64,000 bases of DNA. Origin: Polytrichum commune (taxonomy: Eukaryota > Streptophyta > Polytrichopsida > Polytrichales > Polytrichaceae). Positions 46,289 through 58,073 of this stretch are shown piece after piece (position 1 is the stretch's first letter; every line of letters begins with the position of its first letter). The translations under genes and the position numbers were made by a program. Where the stretch lies: assembly GCA_950295325.1 (NCBI GenBank), contig OX485806.1, positions 44,139,169 through 44,203,168 on the forward strand. Reading direction: 5' to 3'. The notes under the pieces are model-generated. The model was given only the letters and a program-made list of their open reading frames with translations. It had not been told where the DNA came from and did no database searches.

Positions 46289-46499
46289 TACCCGGGACTT
46301 GTGGCGCTGTTGGTGAGAGGGCCCAAGTGATCCTAGTGTGGGCAAGGGCCTCGGGCGTTGGGAACGCCTCCCACCCACGCAGACTAAGAGGCACGAGGGT
46401 TAGGCCCAGTGCTCAAAATTAAATCCCTCATATGAATTTCATTTTGAAGGGTTCTAAAATTTCAGCATTGCAATGTACATGCTTCTAGTACAATGAAAT

Positions 46500-46763
46500 A
46501 ATGAAAAATCAACCATCTAACTCCACCTCTTGAAGTGACAATGCCCTACGCTTGTTGGTTATTGTAGTGGTTTTCCAACTGTCAAAAATGCCATTTCAAT
46601 CCATGAATTCAACTCCCAAAGTATTTAGGCTAACCCTCATCAATGCATAAAGTGTGTCAAGGTTTAGGCATGTTCTCCTTTCGCTCTTAACCCAATTCTG
46701 CTTTGAAAAACCACGCTCACAAACAGCAGTGTTAGTAGGGATCACAAGTATGGCTTGCCATAG
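46500..46763 (-). pseudogene. hAT transposase C-terminus (dimerisation domain), first part
   Basis: The minus-strand coding contains WQAILVIPTNTAVCERGFSK, then KSERRTCLNLDTLYALMRVS, the signature of the hAT C-terminal dimerisation region (P-small-ERGFS, RR-L, L-LMRVS). A TGA at about 46597 replaces an expected Trp in EFMDW. The coding continues after it (GIFDSWKTTTITNKRRALS). The upstream part is displaced by the R3 solo LTR and resumes at 49066. Confidence 0.85.
46759..46763 (+). repeat. 5-bp target duplication of the R3 solo LTR (CATAG)
   Basis: CATAG at 46759-46763 and at 49061-49065 lies directly outside the TG...CA ends of the LTR. Confidence 0.88.
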
Positions 46764-49060
46764 TGTCGAGGTCACCTTCAAACCCTCAGCAACTTAGACG
46801 GTGTAACCCGCTGCTGACCGGTTTACATGGACACTACACTTATCTAAATTAACTTTTGAAGGTGTTTCTTCTTGGATAAATCTCTAAGGAGAAAGTAGCC
46901 TAAGCTTTCAAGCTTATGTTCCCCGAAATCATAATGTCGAGGTTAAGTGTTGTGAACATAAAGAGTGCTTTTGCAATCAATATAATGGTATCAAAACATT
47001 CTTCAATTCCATTTCCAATTCTAATATCTTCAAACAAAGTTCACAATCTTGAGTGTTTTATCAATCATGTTTATTGATATATCTAGATTGTAATAACTTA
47101 ATCGTGAGATTGGAATACTTGATAGTCTTCAATTCTCCTATTCTCGAATGATGGTTTGAAGCCCTCTCAATGTCTTCAGTCTCTAATGATGAAAGTTTAA
47201 TTCTCCAGTCTCGAGAAATTCCTTTAGACTTCACTCTTCAAGAGAATCTTCTTAGTCTTTGTAAAATCTTCTTAGCTATCACAAGTATCTCCAGTCTTGA
47301 CTTTGAAACGCCTTAGTCTTTGGCTTCGAGAACCTCCTTGGTCTTTGACCCGCAAAATCTCCTTAGTTTTTTGTCTTCTCGGTCCTCCAGTCTCATGGGC
47401 CCTCAGTCTTGCGGTCCTTTAGTTTTTCATGTTCTCCCGATCTTCAAAAGTTTTCAATCAAGTCTTTAAGTACTTCACAGGTCTTTAGTCTTCGCTCCTA
47501 CGGTCTCGTGGTCTCTCAGTACCTTGGGCCCTCAATCTTTAAGGTACACCCAAAAGGGGTCTTCATATCTCCGAGTCTTCGGATTCGTTAGAATCAGTCT
47601 TCAAGTCTCGGAAACTCGCCGTCCGGTTCCGCGGTCCTCCAGTCACGGTCTCCAGTCCGCGGGCCTTCAGTATCGCGGGCTCTCAGTCTAAATTCGGTCT
47701 TCAAACTCGAAGCCGTTCGTCTTCGAGTATCTTCAAATATCGCCAAGTCTTTGGTCTTCGTCTTCACGCCTTGCGGCCTCGTGGTCCCTCACCCTTGGGC
47801 CTTCAGTCTTTGAATATCTCTAAAAGCTTTAGAGTCTTCAAATTTCTCTAAGAGTTTTAGAATCTTCAAATTTCTCTAAATCTTCGGTCTTCGTCTTCAC
47901 GCCTTGCGGCCTCGTGGTCCCTCAGCCGCGGGCCTTCAGTCATCTTCAAGCTCGAGGATATATTTCAATCCTTTAAGTCTTCAAGCTCGAGGATAATGTT
48001 TCAATCCTTTAGGTCTTCAAGCTCGAGGATATATTTCAATCCTTTAGGTCTTCAAGCTCGAGGATATATTTCAATCCTTTAAGTCTTCAAATATCTCTAA
48101 ACGTTTTAGAGTCTTCAAGGTTGTCGAAAAGATCTTCGATTCCTTGAGTAAAATCGCGAAGCTCCGATTGTCTTCAAATCGCTCCCGATAATGCTCCAAA
48201 TAGGTCTTCGTTAAAACACTCCCGATAATGCTCCTCTTGACGCTCACGTTGGATTGTTGAAATGAATTATGAGGTGCTATAGGGGTCCGTAGTGCCCCCT
48301 TTATATAGGTTTTGAAATCTTATAATTGGTTGAATTAGCGGTTAGGTGTGGCCCCTAATGCCAAATGTCTAATTAGGCTAATTTTAGTCTGAAGTAAGGC
48401 TGCAGTCTAAATTTAGATTTGCCGGATCTATTTACAGAACCCACACGTGCTAAATATAGATGTTATTGTGGGGGAGATTGGTTATGTTCTTCTAATTTCG
48501 TAGATGTGCCTAGGTGTGTTCGGTTACCATCCATGAGTCATTCATCCAAGATCTCATCCTTTCATTGCTTAGATGGTTAAAGCGGTTAATGTCATCCAAG
48601 GGATGGAAATCCCTTGGCATTGTCTTGCATCTACACGCGTTAGTAAGTACGTGTCCACTCATTGTTGGTTAACTACTAGGTGGTCACTTCCTAAAGTCAC
48701 TAAGTGCTTGCCTCTCATCCAAAAAGTGACTACATCATCACTAAAACTTAAGCTATTGTACTAAACATCTACATCTGTTCCCTAATGGTTGGGCTTCCAT
48801 TCCCGCCGCCTCAACGCGTTCCCATCGGCTTGAGCTGCCGTTCCCGAGTCTCAAGCCCGTTCCCGGTACGCTCCCGGGCGTTCCCCGTTCGTTCCTTCGT
48901 GCCCCGGGCATTCCCGGTCGTACCCTAGGTCGCCACGTGTCCTTGAGACCGCTCCCGTGCTCGACCCGTTCCCAACCTCTCGGCCGTTCCCGGTGTGCTA
49001 CTCTCCGTGTTCCTAACACCGCCGCCGGTGCGGTGCGGTGCACTCATCAATGGCTACACA
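46764..49060 (+). repeat. Solo LTR, family R3, copy 1 (2297 bp)
   Basis: It starts TGTCGAGGTCACCTTC and ends GGCTACACA, with the 5-bp duplication CATAG outside both ends. It shares long stretches with 56083-58068: CTTAGACGGTGTAACCCGCT near the start, a leader-like region around 48240-48440 (GCAGTCTAAATTTAG, ACACGTGCT, ATAGATGT) and CCTCTCGGCCG near the end. No internal retroelement sequence is present, so it is a recombination-derived solo LTR. The middle (47180-48190) is dense in variants of GTCTTCAGTCTT/CGGTCTTCAA. Confidence 0.9.
47942..48085 (+). repeat. 35-36-bp tandem repeat in the R3 LTR
   Basis: CTTCAAGCTCGAGGATATAT-TTCAATCCTTTAAGT recurs with starts at 47944, 47979, 48015 and 48050. 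It is absent in this form from the second R3 LTR, which helps explain its 300-bp shorter length. Confidence 0.88.
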
Positions 49061-49065
49061 CATAG

Positions 49066-50438
49066 CGACATTAGGGTTGGCCAATTGATTTTAAACTCTC
49101 GGTCACGGCCACAAAAACCCAAGATTCATGCATACTTCGGTGTTGACAAGCTGAAGATAACGTCTCCACAAATTCGAGCAACTCCGCATTGGCTTGATCA
49201 ACAAGAACAGAGCTCCACTTGAGCTCCACCTAAGACTTAGCTTGTGCTGAATCAAGCCAATTCTTTAAACCAATAACAACTGTAAATGAGTTTAGACATG
49301 GCATGTAAACCTGTGGCGAGATTCCGCCGAATTCACAATAATCGAATCAATAAACAAATAACCTGTAGGTTATCGGACAAGGCTTCTTCTTCTTCGACGC
49401 CCAACCCTGTATAAATTTCGCAAAACCAGCTTCAATGCCCCAGGCTGCTCCGAAAGAAATCTTGCCACCTCTGAAAGTCACATATAACCTTAATCTGCAC
49501 AGGCCGCAAATCGATCGAAAGCAAAATGGCTACTAGTTTAAATTCAAATCTCTCAACCTCTGGATATTCATGACGAGACAGAAAAAATGTAATTTAGCAC
49601 ACCGACTACTATTTACTTATGCGAAATTGCTTAAGTTAACGGAAATAGGTCTTTGAACTCTATATGAACATTCAATGAGCATGAGAATCTTCACTTCAAT
49701 ATTGTATATAAGATATTCATATGAGCTCCAAAAATCATGAAGTGGCTATGATCTCAAGGAGGATTTGCTAACCATTTATACTAATCGTGTGCTTCATGTC
49801 CTAGTCAGAAATAGTAACCATTAAGATCCATCTACCTTACTGGATGGACGCAGAAGGTTCAAACTGAACTGCCCAAGCTTCCCCAATGCAAACAGATGTG
49901 AACATGGGTGAGGACTTCAACTTAGATGGTCAAATCATCAGCTTGAACAATTCATTTTCATACCTCTCTAGAGACAATCATGCTCTTCTCCACGACAATG
50001 TTATGGGATAAATTTCAAGTTGATGACGAGTGATTGAAGGCAGCAGAGACACATGGAGGACACATGCTTGCGTAGTTCATGTGGAGTTCAAGAGTCTTCT
50101 GAAAGCTTCAAAAGCGCAAGTGCGTGCAAGCAATCGAAGCCGCCCACATTATTGTAACCTATAGGAATCTCACCATCAATACATATATGTTGGCCTCTTG
50201 GGGTGGGCAATGACGGAAACATGCATCTTCCGGTGGATCGTGAGTCCGACAGACTCCAACATGTCGTGGGTTTCTGCACTTCCACCATCCGGAAGCAACT
50301 AGTGGAACTTCTGCAAGGAGACCGCCAGGTGGCCAAGATTAAAAGTGGGACATATGCGTGAAAAATGTGAAATCCTCATTAAAGATATCCATATGGTAGC
50401 AAAAATAGACAAAACCAGACCGGCATTGATCTAATCAT
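49066..50438 (-). pseudogene. hAT transposase, upstream part, decayed
   Basis: Immediately right of the LTR insertion the minus strand reads FKINWPTLMSLW, which joins the block across the LTR in frame once the 5-bp duplication is discounted. Further upstream only scattered pieces survive, such as VDQANAELLEFVETL (about 49175-49215) and, around 50090-50335, frames containing FPSLPTPRGQHICIDGEIPI and GFDCLHALALLKLSED. The last stretch is not a known hAT motif and could be captured host sequence. Stops and frameshifts are frequent. Confidence 0.5.
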
Positions 50439-51416
50439 CAGTGCTCAAAATTGAAGTCATCAGTGCCCTTCAAATGCTTGCTGTACAGAATTCAAATCTT
50501 ACACCCTGGACTAGATTCTAGAGTATGAATTCTAGAGCCATTGACAGAGCAAACTTAAACCCTAAACTCTTGAGTGCCATTGACATCGCAAGCTTAAACC
50601 CTAAAGCCTTGAGTATCAACTTCTACATCAAAGTAAATTCACTGGACTTGTCGATGAGGAGACAATCCAAAAGTATGAATCTGCCTTATGGGATGAACAT
50701 CTTCGTGCATCTCTTAGTTCGTTCTGAGACTTGACAGCTGCTGAGCGCGTCATCACCATTTTAGGAAGCCCCAGTTCCCAATTCCTGACACAACATATTT
50801 ACTGCAACAACGATGGTACTCAAAGTGCTTCCGAAACTCATTCCTTTGCCTCTGAACCCGGCACAGTAAGAAATCAGCAAACAGAAGAAATATCGGGCCA
50901 TTTGGAACCATGATATGTAAACATACTTGTTTAACGCCGACTGACTCATGTACACATATGTCGAAGAGTAATAACCTAGCAGAGCAATTTGGGCAAACAG
51001 ATGCAGACAGATTTGAACACTGGGCTACAAAATCCGCAAACACAAATCCCTCCTCCACACACAAATACTATTACCAGCCAACAATTTTTCAACAAATGTG
51101 GATGAAATCAAGGCACTCAACGATTCTCCTGGTGACTTCTACTGAGTGGTTCCACCGTCCCATATCACCGAAACTTTGAGTTTGAAGTTTGCACCAGACT
51201 GAATCGGAATTCTCAAGTTTTCCCATCTGGATCTGAGAGCCCAAAGTTAGGGCACTATGATGAACAACAATTGAAGGGCAATATTTATCCAGCACTTCAA
51301 GTGACGGGAGCACTTACAAATGAGGATTATGTTTTGAAGGGTTGTTTTCCTTGAGGTATTTTTTGAAGTCCCAAAACCCATTTGAAGGGCACTGAAGACT
51401 TCAATTTTGAGCACTA
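50439..51416. mobile_element. Inner copy of the hAT terminal repeat: 978-bp MITE-like segment
   Basis: At 50439 the sequence CAGTGCTCAAAATTGAAGTC begins a stretch of about 38 bases that is an almost perfect inverse of the right end of the element (51378-51416, including ACTTCAATTTTGAGCACT). The right end pairs better with this inner copy than with the outer left end at 46407. Only the outer pair has matching target duplications. The segment could be a shorter derivative or a duplication of the terminus. Confidence 0.65.
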
Positions 51417-52215
51417 GTTAGGCCATAAGCTTTGCGTAGCTTGTGGCGTGTAGATTCCATAATGCTCAAGAACACCTCAATCGGAGGTGTGAGCTAGGAG
51501 TTATGGCAATTTGAGTGGGGCGCTGTCCCGGGACAGCGCCCTGGTACAGCAGTGCGTGGGAGTGATTCCCGGGACTGCCAAGGTTCAAAGAGGCATAACT
51601 TCCTCAAGACTTGCTTGAATGTGGCAAGTGAAGAGTCTATCGGCATCTACGTGAAGCGTAGATGAAGATGGAGTGGTTTCTTGTTAGCATCAGACATCAT
51701 ACAAGGAAGTTATGATGGTCTGAAGCTGTTGGGGGCTTCTAGGCCCAGCGGCTAAGGGAAATTGTCTACTTGGCCCCAACTCTTGGTAGAGAGACAAGAG
51801 GTTTCTTGACGGTGGGGTAGGGGCCCCGCGTAGAGTCCTAGAGGCTTATATGGGTGAGGTGGTGTGGCCTCACCCACCCGAGGCCGAACGGCACGGCCTC
51901 CATGGGCTTTGGCCCATTGTGAGGCCATAGTTGCCTAGTATGCTTCGGGTTGTTATAGTGTTGCTCCGGCAATGCGATGATCAACATAGGATTGGACTTT
52001 CATGGATGGAAGTCCACATGTAAAAATGGGTTATGAATTAAAGGGTGAGTCCCAAATGCAAAGTAGGAGGGTTGGTTCCCTCCTATGAACTATAAGGTCC
52101 GGGGTGAGAGGAGCTAACCATTAGCATGGCGGAATGCGAAGGGTTAGCGCTCGTAACCTTTGCTAGGAATGAAAATTGGCAAGATGGTCAAGGGGGGCTA
52201 GCAAGGGTTGCGACA

Positions 52216-55200
52216 CTTCATGTGGATCGCCTTGGAAGGGTTTCACCAAAATCAACCAAGGTTAACCCCTTCATTGTATTTTTTTGTATGTGTGTCAACC
52301 TTGAAAATTGTGGTCATGAAATGTAGAAGTTGTTATTTATCATGGGTTCTTTGAGGTGGAAAACATTGCCCAAATAAATGCTCAACATATTGACCCCCAC
52401 CATGTCGTGGGACCTCCCAATTTACAAGCTCAAGGTGAATTCTAGTTTTTCAACTAAGAAACAAATGGTCCCATGGGCGATTATCTGTAAATTGTGTGGT
52501 TATTATTTCCCATTTGTTTTGTTGAAATTTATTGACTCAAAGCTCATATTTATTGCTAGATGTTTGGTGACAATTCCCACAAGTGAATATTTGTGGGTTG
52601 TTGTATTGGTTGTGGTATTTATAATTTGTTTGTGGAAGTCCTCATGGGTCATTCAACAATTGCATGTCCCCTTGGGTACAATATTTCTATGCAAACATAA
52701 ATTGAAATAATTATGAAGGTTTTCCCCATCCTAAGGATACAATACTCATGTCTACCCCTAGTCATTTTCCTTAGAATTTCATACAAAATAAAACTTTATG
52801 GTCTCATGGCTAGATCCTCACCTCATTAAGCTCAATTATCTATTGGAGAAACAAAATGTGATCATTGTTGGATGTCAAAAACATTCATGTTAGGAACACA
52901 ACATGTGACATGGTGAGCAATGGGAGGTTTTTTGAACCCCAACATAGCCCCATGTTAAGTGGTGAGGTGGCCCCATTATTTTGGCAATATGCGTTCATCC
53001 CCCAAAAACATTGGGCAACTTTATGGGGTTTTTTTAACAAACTTGAATGTAGTCATTTGGTCCTTCAAGCTCTACATGAATCTCAAGCAAGTTGTCCAAC
53101 ACATTTCCAAGGTTGTCGACACTTTGAGTACATTTTTAGGCAAAAAATGTGTCATTCTTTGAAATATGAACATGAAAAATACCTTCATATTCATGTGAAT
53201 GATGATTTGGGTTTCTTCATTGGGGACTTGTGCGGCATTTTCTAATAGAGCTAGATGCATCTAGTGGCACACACAAGACAAATCACTCATAGAATAATAG
53301 TGTTTGTTGATGATTCCCATACAAGTGCACCTTGAAGCTTTTAGCAAGTTATATCAACCCTATGTTTTTTTTACCAAACTAAGGTTTGAATGTTCCCCAT
53401 AGCTACCTTCAAAGTCTACTTTCAAGTATATTGAATTTTGAGCAATATGTCATGGATTATGTTGGGAGCAACCCTTATTCATTAGGCCACGGTATTTTCA
53501 ATTTGGAATTTCTAAGATCAAGGATATAAATAGACATTAGCTAGATATACCAAGTCAATGCCTTTCCTTACTATACCATTGGCCCAAATAATTATTTTTA
53601 TTTGCGGAAAAAATACTGCATAAAAAAATCATGGAGGCACAGAATGCAACCCATCATTAGTGTACATTTGTGATCTTTGTTTTTATTGGACTTATGTATT
53701 TATTTTTAATAAAATTAAATTCCCATGGACTTCACTTGTTTACTTTAAGGTTTCCAAAAATTTCTCATGTAAAATTATGTGTTTAAAATCAAATATTTTA
53801 TAAATCCATGATTTTGGAATCTATGTTGTTCACATCCTTGGCTATATTTCATAAGATCTTGAATCCATCACCCATCTATATTCATTTTAACTAGATGGAA
53901 CCAATCGTTTAGTTTCTACTCACTGGTCCACAAATGTTACCTTGTGGTGACCATGTTACTAATTCCATCATTTGACCAATTTGATTTTGTTAGTGGTTTT
54001 TTGGTCATTGTGTTCAATATGTTTTATTTTTTTATTTTTTTAAATTTTTTTTGGAACCAATTGGGATATATTCTAGTCTTTCATTTGTTCAACCTTCTCC
54101 CAAACCACAGCTCAAAAGCTCTTCCTGGAAACCATATCTTTCTTACAACAATTTTTTCTTTGATACCATATGTTTCTTACAACAATCTCCTTAACCTAAG
54201 GTAATTCAGTTTCCATTTAAATCTAATTTTGGTAGTTATTTCTTTATCATTTGGATTATGACAACATGTTGTCTTGCTCATGTCTTAAGCATGCATGCTC
54301 CAATCATGTGATGTTGCGGTTGCGGTTGTGATTGTGGTTGTGGTTGTGGTTTGGATTGTAGTTCTAGTCATTACTCCTAACCTTGGGGCCATGAGACATC
54401 TTGCTCTTCAAATCGCTCATCCTAGGCATCATACACAATTCAAAAATTTATATGAAAGTTAAAAATGGAAATTTTCATCAACCCATCAAACCAAAGACTA
54501 CCTCATCAATGTCTAATCACATTGTTGCAAGGGTGAAACAATTGTAGAAAACACAGTGTTAATGAAAAAAACCTTTGTGTCAAAGAGTTATAGCACAAAC
54601 AATGTAAATAGCTCATGTAATATGTTTTGGAACAATGAGTTTTTTAATTTTGTTGTCATTCTAAACATAAACCGTCAAGTCCTTGCCATGGATTTCCACT
54701 TGTGAAATATGATTATGATGCATGTTTCCAAACTATGAATTGGTTTATAATAGCCCAATTGATGTATTTTAGTTGATAAGGCCTTCAAGATACAAAACCA
54801 TTGTTGAGTCATTTAGGGACAACAAACAAGGTCATTTTGCAAGGGTTATTATGGTTGAAACTCTCTATAGTAAGCTATCCATTTTGGTGTTTGTTGTATC
54901 ATATACATACAATTTTATTGATTCATATTGGATGCGATTGCAATGGAATGCCATCAATGGACTGTGGTGTGAAGACTATCATTATTTTATTAATTGGTTT
55001 TGGTACCTTTTGTTTCTTTTTTATTGTCAACGGTTTTGAAAATTATGCCATGTTGCATTCGTTGAACATGTTTTTTCTCGGTTTTTTCCTTTTCTTTGGA
55101 GGGTGGTGATATAATTCCATTTTCATAGTCTCTTTGTTTCTTGTATATTAACATTACTACAATTGATAATACGGGTGGTTCTTTGGCCGACTTCCTCGCA

Positions 55201-56082
55201 CTGTTACCTGGACACACCTTATTCAAGATTCGTTTGCTATGTACTTGGAATGCCTAATTTAATATAACATGAATCTTCAACATGCGGTACCTGTGGCCGA
55301 TGAATAGTTGTCTTCTTATTTATATATTTCTTATACCTTCATATTGTGGTACCATGACCTTTTCTAAATACAAGTTGTAAAATAAGCTTTTTTGTTTGTC
55401 GTGGAATCTTTGATGTTAAGTGGCTCTTTGATCCATTAATCCTATTCCATTTTGTCCACTATTCCAAAGTTTAGAAACTAACACTTGATTTATAACTCTT
55501 CTTGTAATTTTAAATTTTTATTTTCTAATTTCCAATCTATATCTAAATCCTATAGGTCATTCTTTGAATTGTTTATAGACACCATCAATTATAAAAATCT
55601 ATAGGTGCTTCACCATGTTCTCTATGTGTGATTTTTCTTATTGTACTTAGGGAATTCCCATGGCCAATGATATGTTTTTTCGGTGATCACAATATTTTCT
55701 TCATAATTACTTATATGAATAAATCTTTCAAGTTAAATTCCTCAAATATTTGTTGAATTTCTTGATATTGCCAAGATATATTCCTTAATTTTATGAAATA
55801 TTTCCCATCTATTGCTTTCATATTTGCTACCCGTAGTATTATTTCCACAGTCATTCCTAGAATAATATTCATTACTTTTTTCGTACATAAATATTATGAT
55901 TTTCTCATAGTATATATTGTTAAAATAATACTTTTTGGGTGTAATGGTAGTCGGTTTGTCTTGTTGTTCCAAGCATGCACTCCCACAAAGTTTTTTTATT
56001 TCACACTTTAGCAATTATGGTTGCTTGTAGCACTTCTGGTGACTCTTTTAGTTTCTATTTAGACTCTGATCTATGAGTAAAA
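52216..56082. other. AT-rich spacer with no recognisable gene
   Basis: Frames of 60-126 codons occur (for example 52865-53245 and 54801-55109), but I find no domain motif in them and their composition follows the local AT bias. A short GGTTGT-type microsatellite lies at about 54314-54356. The stretch may be the decayed interior of an R1-type element following its LTR, but that is inference. Confidence 0.45.
54314..54358 (+). repeat. GTTGCG/GTTGTG microsatellite
   Basis: About seven 6-bp units (GTTGCGGTTGCGGTTGTG, then GTGGTTGTGGTTGTGG) lie on the plus strand. Confidence 0.8.
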
Positions 56083-58068
56083 TGTTGAGGCCACCTTCAA
56101 CCCTCAGCCTTAGACGGTGTAACCCGCTGCTGAACCGGTTTACATGGAAGTCACTCCCACCAAAATTAGACTACCCCAAGTTTCTATTTCTATGAAGGTG
56201 GTTGCATGTATACTAACATTGACTTCTTAGATGTGTAGCACGTTCCTCTAGGGCTCTTTTGAATCCTCAAGGAGTAGTTGCCCTAAGTTTGCAAGTTTAT
56301 GTTCTCCTAAAACCTTAATGTCAAGGTTAAGTGTTTGTGCATGTAGAACCATTCTCATCTCTAATAACTTATAGAGTTATTTTATCTCTTTCATGGTTTG
56401 AATGATCTACTTACAATTCTTGCTTTATTCAATATTTTAATATTTCGAGAATGTTTGATAGAGTCACAAGACTTCGTGTAATTCAAACATACTCCCTTAC
56501 TAAAGCATCTTACAAAAATCCCTTGTCCATTTCATCATTCATAATTTACATGAATTCTTCCATCAAAGAGTTTGTTTCATTTCCTATTCAAGTTCTTATT
56601 CTTCTAAATCCTATGCCATCATTTGGAATTCTCTTTTATCAATGAGGTATGGTTTTATTGAGATGAAATCTTATGTAGTGATTGATGTGGCCCAATAGTC
56701 GGCCACCTCCTTTGTCCTCCTCTCGATATGACATTGATTCCGATGTCTCCTGCTTTGCAAGTTACCTCGTACTTCAATCCATGCTTACAACTTCAAGGCT
56801 TAGCATATTCTCGGTATGATCGTTAGATCTCCCTTTCATTCTTTTTGCTTTGTGCAATTAATTTGATTTCGGAACATAATCCTCTTTGGATTTTAATCTC
56901 GTAACAAACTTTTCCAAATGTTAGACTCCAAAGTCCTTTCCTTTTGTTTCACCGCAAATTTTAGGTAAGTCCCTATCTCAAATATTTCTAAGTCTAAATA
57001 TTGTTCATGGCCTTAAGCCCTTAAGTTCTCAAGTGTTTATAAGTCCTCCAATATCCTAAGTACTAAGGATCTTTCAATCCTTTTGATGTTTTGAGAACCT
57101 CGAGGATCTTTTGATCCTTTAATGTTTTTAGAAAACTTGAGGGTCTTTCGATCCTTTATGTCCTCCGGTCTTCAAATCCTCCGATTTATAAAGCCTTCGA
57201 TTTGCTCCGTGACGCTCACGTGAAATGGTTCGTATTAAGAATGAGGTGTCTTAGGCTCCCTTTGTCCCCCCTTAAATAGGATTCAATATCTACCATATTT
57301 GGGATGTGGCGGTTAGGTCTTCTCCTCTTAATTGTGAAATGTGAAAAATTACTATTTTAAGTGATATATGTAGTTGCAGTCTAAATTTGGTTCAGGCATA
57401 TCTATTAACAGTAATATCACGTGCTTAAAATAGATGTACTAATGAAATACATTTGGGGAATGTCTTATGTGTCTAGATGTGCCATGGGGTTAGTTACCCC
57501 TCCTCTAATCCCATTCATCTATAGTTGGTTCCATTCATCTATGTATTCTTCCCTAAGCTATGTTCATCCCTCCTAGTCTATTCGGTATTTCTACTTATAC
57601 TAAGCCCTTGTGCTAAACCTAATTTACTAGTGCTCTTACTAGTAACTCGCTCCTAATCGGTCACCCACTCCAGTCCATTAAGCTCAACCCTTTTAAACTG
57701 CAGCTCCTCCAAAGCTACATCCAAGTGCCCTAATCCCTCGACCAGTCTCCCAGTTGTTTCACTCCCGGTATCGAGCTTGGGCTTGGGGTGGGCCCATATA
57801 ACCCGGTTCCCTTCTTCTCGGCCTCTATGTTGGGCTCCCAATCACTCTCGGCCTCGGCTCCCTTTCCCACGCGTCCTGTCCATCGCACCGGCCGGCTCCC
57901 CGTCCGCTTCACGGCCCTCGGTCACTTTGCTCCTTGCTGGCACCCAAGTTCCTTGGCTCCACAGCCTCTCGGCCGCTAGTTACCCCCTGTCTCTCCCTCA
58001 AGAGTAACGTTACCGATTCCCCACAATCTTCGTTCCTGGTTGCACATGAGAGTTTGGGAGGGTCTACA
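56083..58068 (+). repeat. Solo LTR, family R3, copy 2 (1986 bp)
   Basis: It starts TGTTGAGGCCACCTTC and ends GGTCTACA, with TAAAA on both sides (56078-56082 and 58069-58073). It aligns in blocks with R3 copy 1 (GGTGTAACCCGCTGCTGA, CGTGACGCTCACGTG, GCAGTCTAAATTTGG). The minus-strand and plus-strand frames at 57650-58010 lie in its GC-rich end and are not genes. Confidence 0.9.
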
Positions 58069-58073
58069 TAAAA

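Larger units (their letters stand above)
46407..51416 (-). mobile_element. hAT DNA transposon, 5010 bp, inserted in the R1 LTR
   Basis: The ends are inverted repeats: CAGTGCTCAAAATT at 46407 and AATTTTGAGCACTA ending at 51416 (first base C versus T). The 8-bp duplication GTTAGGCC lies on both sides (46399-46406 and 51417-51424). The transposase C-terminal block lies on the minus strand close to the left end, the usual place for a hAT gene's 3' end. The element is split by a 2.3-kb solo LTR and is inactive. Confidence 0.93.
46286..52215 (+). repeat. R1 LTR, plus orientation, split by a hAT transposon
   Basis: The LTR start TGATACCCGGGACTTGTGGCG (46286) runs to 46406. The same LTR then continues from 51425 (ATAAGCTTTGCG) to about 52215 (GGGTTGCGACA). 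The two parts together correspond to the uninterrupted minus-strand LTR at 31745-32465, plus an end segment seen also at 31208. The interruption is the hAT element at 46407-51416. No matching target duplication was found outside the LTR, and there is no polypurine tract before it, so it could be a 5' LTR or a solo LTR. Confidence 0.8.

Noticed and set aside
52378-53245. Frames of 110 and 126 codons in the AT-rich spacer as possible genes
   Set aside because: No recognised domain was found; composition follows local AT bias, and similar-length frames occur throughout the spacer.
57653-58007. Pro/Ser-rich frames near 57.8 kb on both strands
   Set aside because: They lie wholly in the GC-rich end of an R3 solo LTR and have no homologous frame in the other R3 copy.
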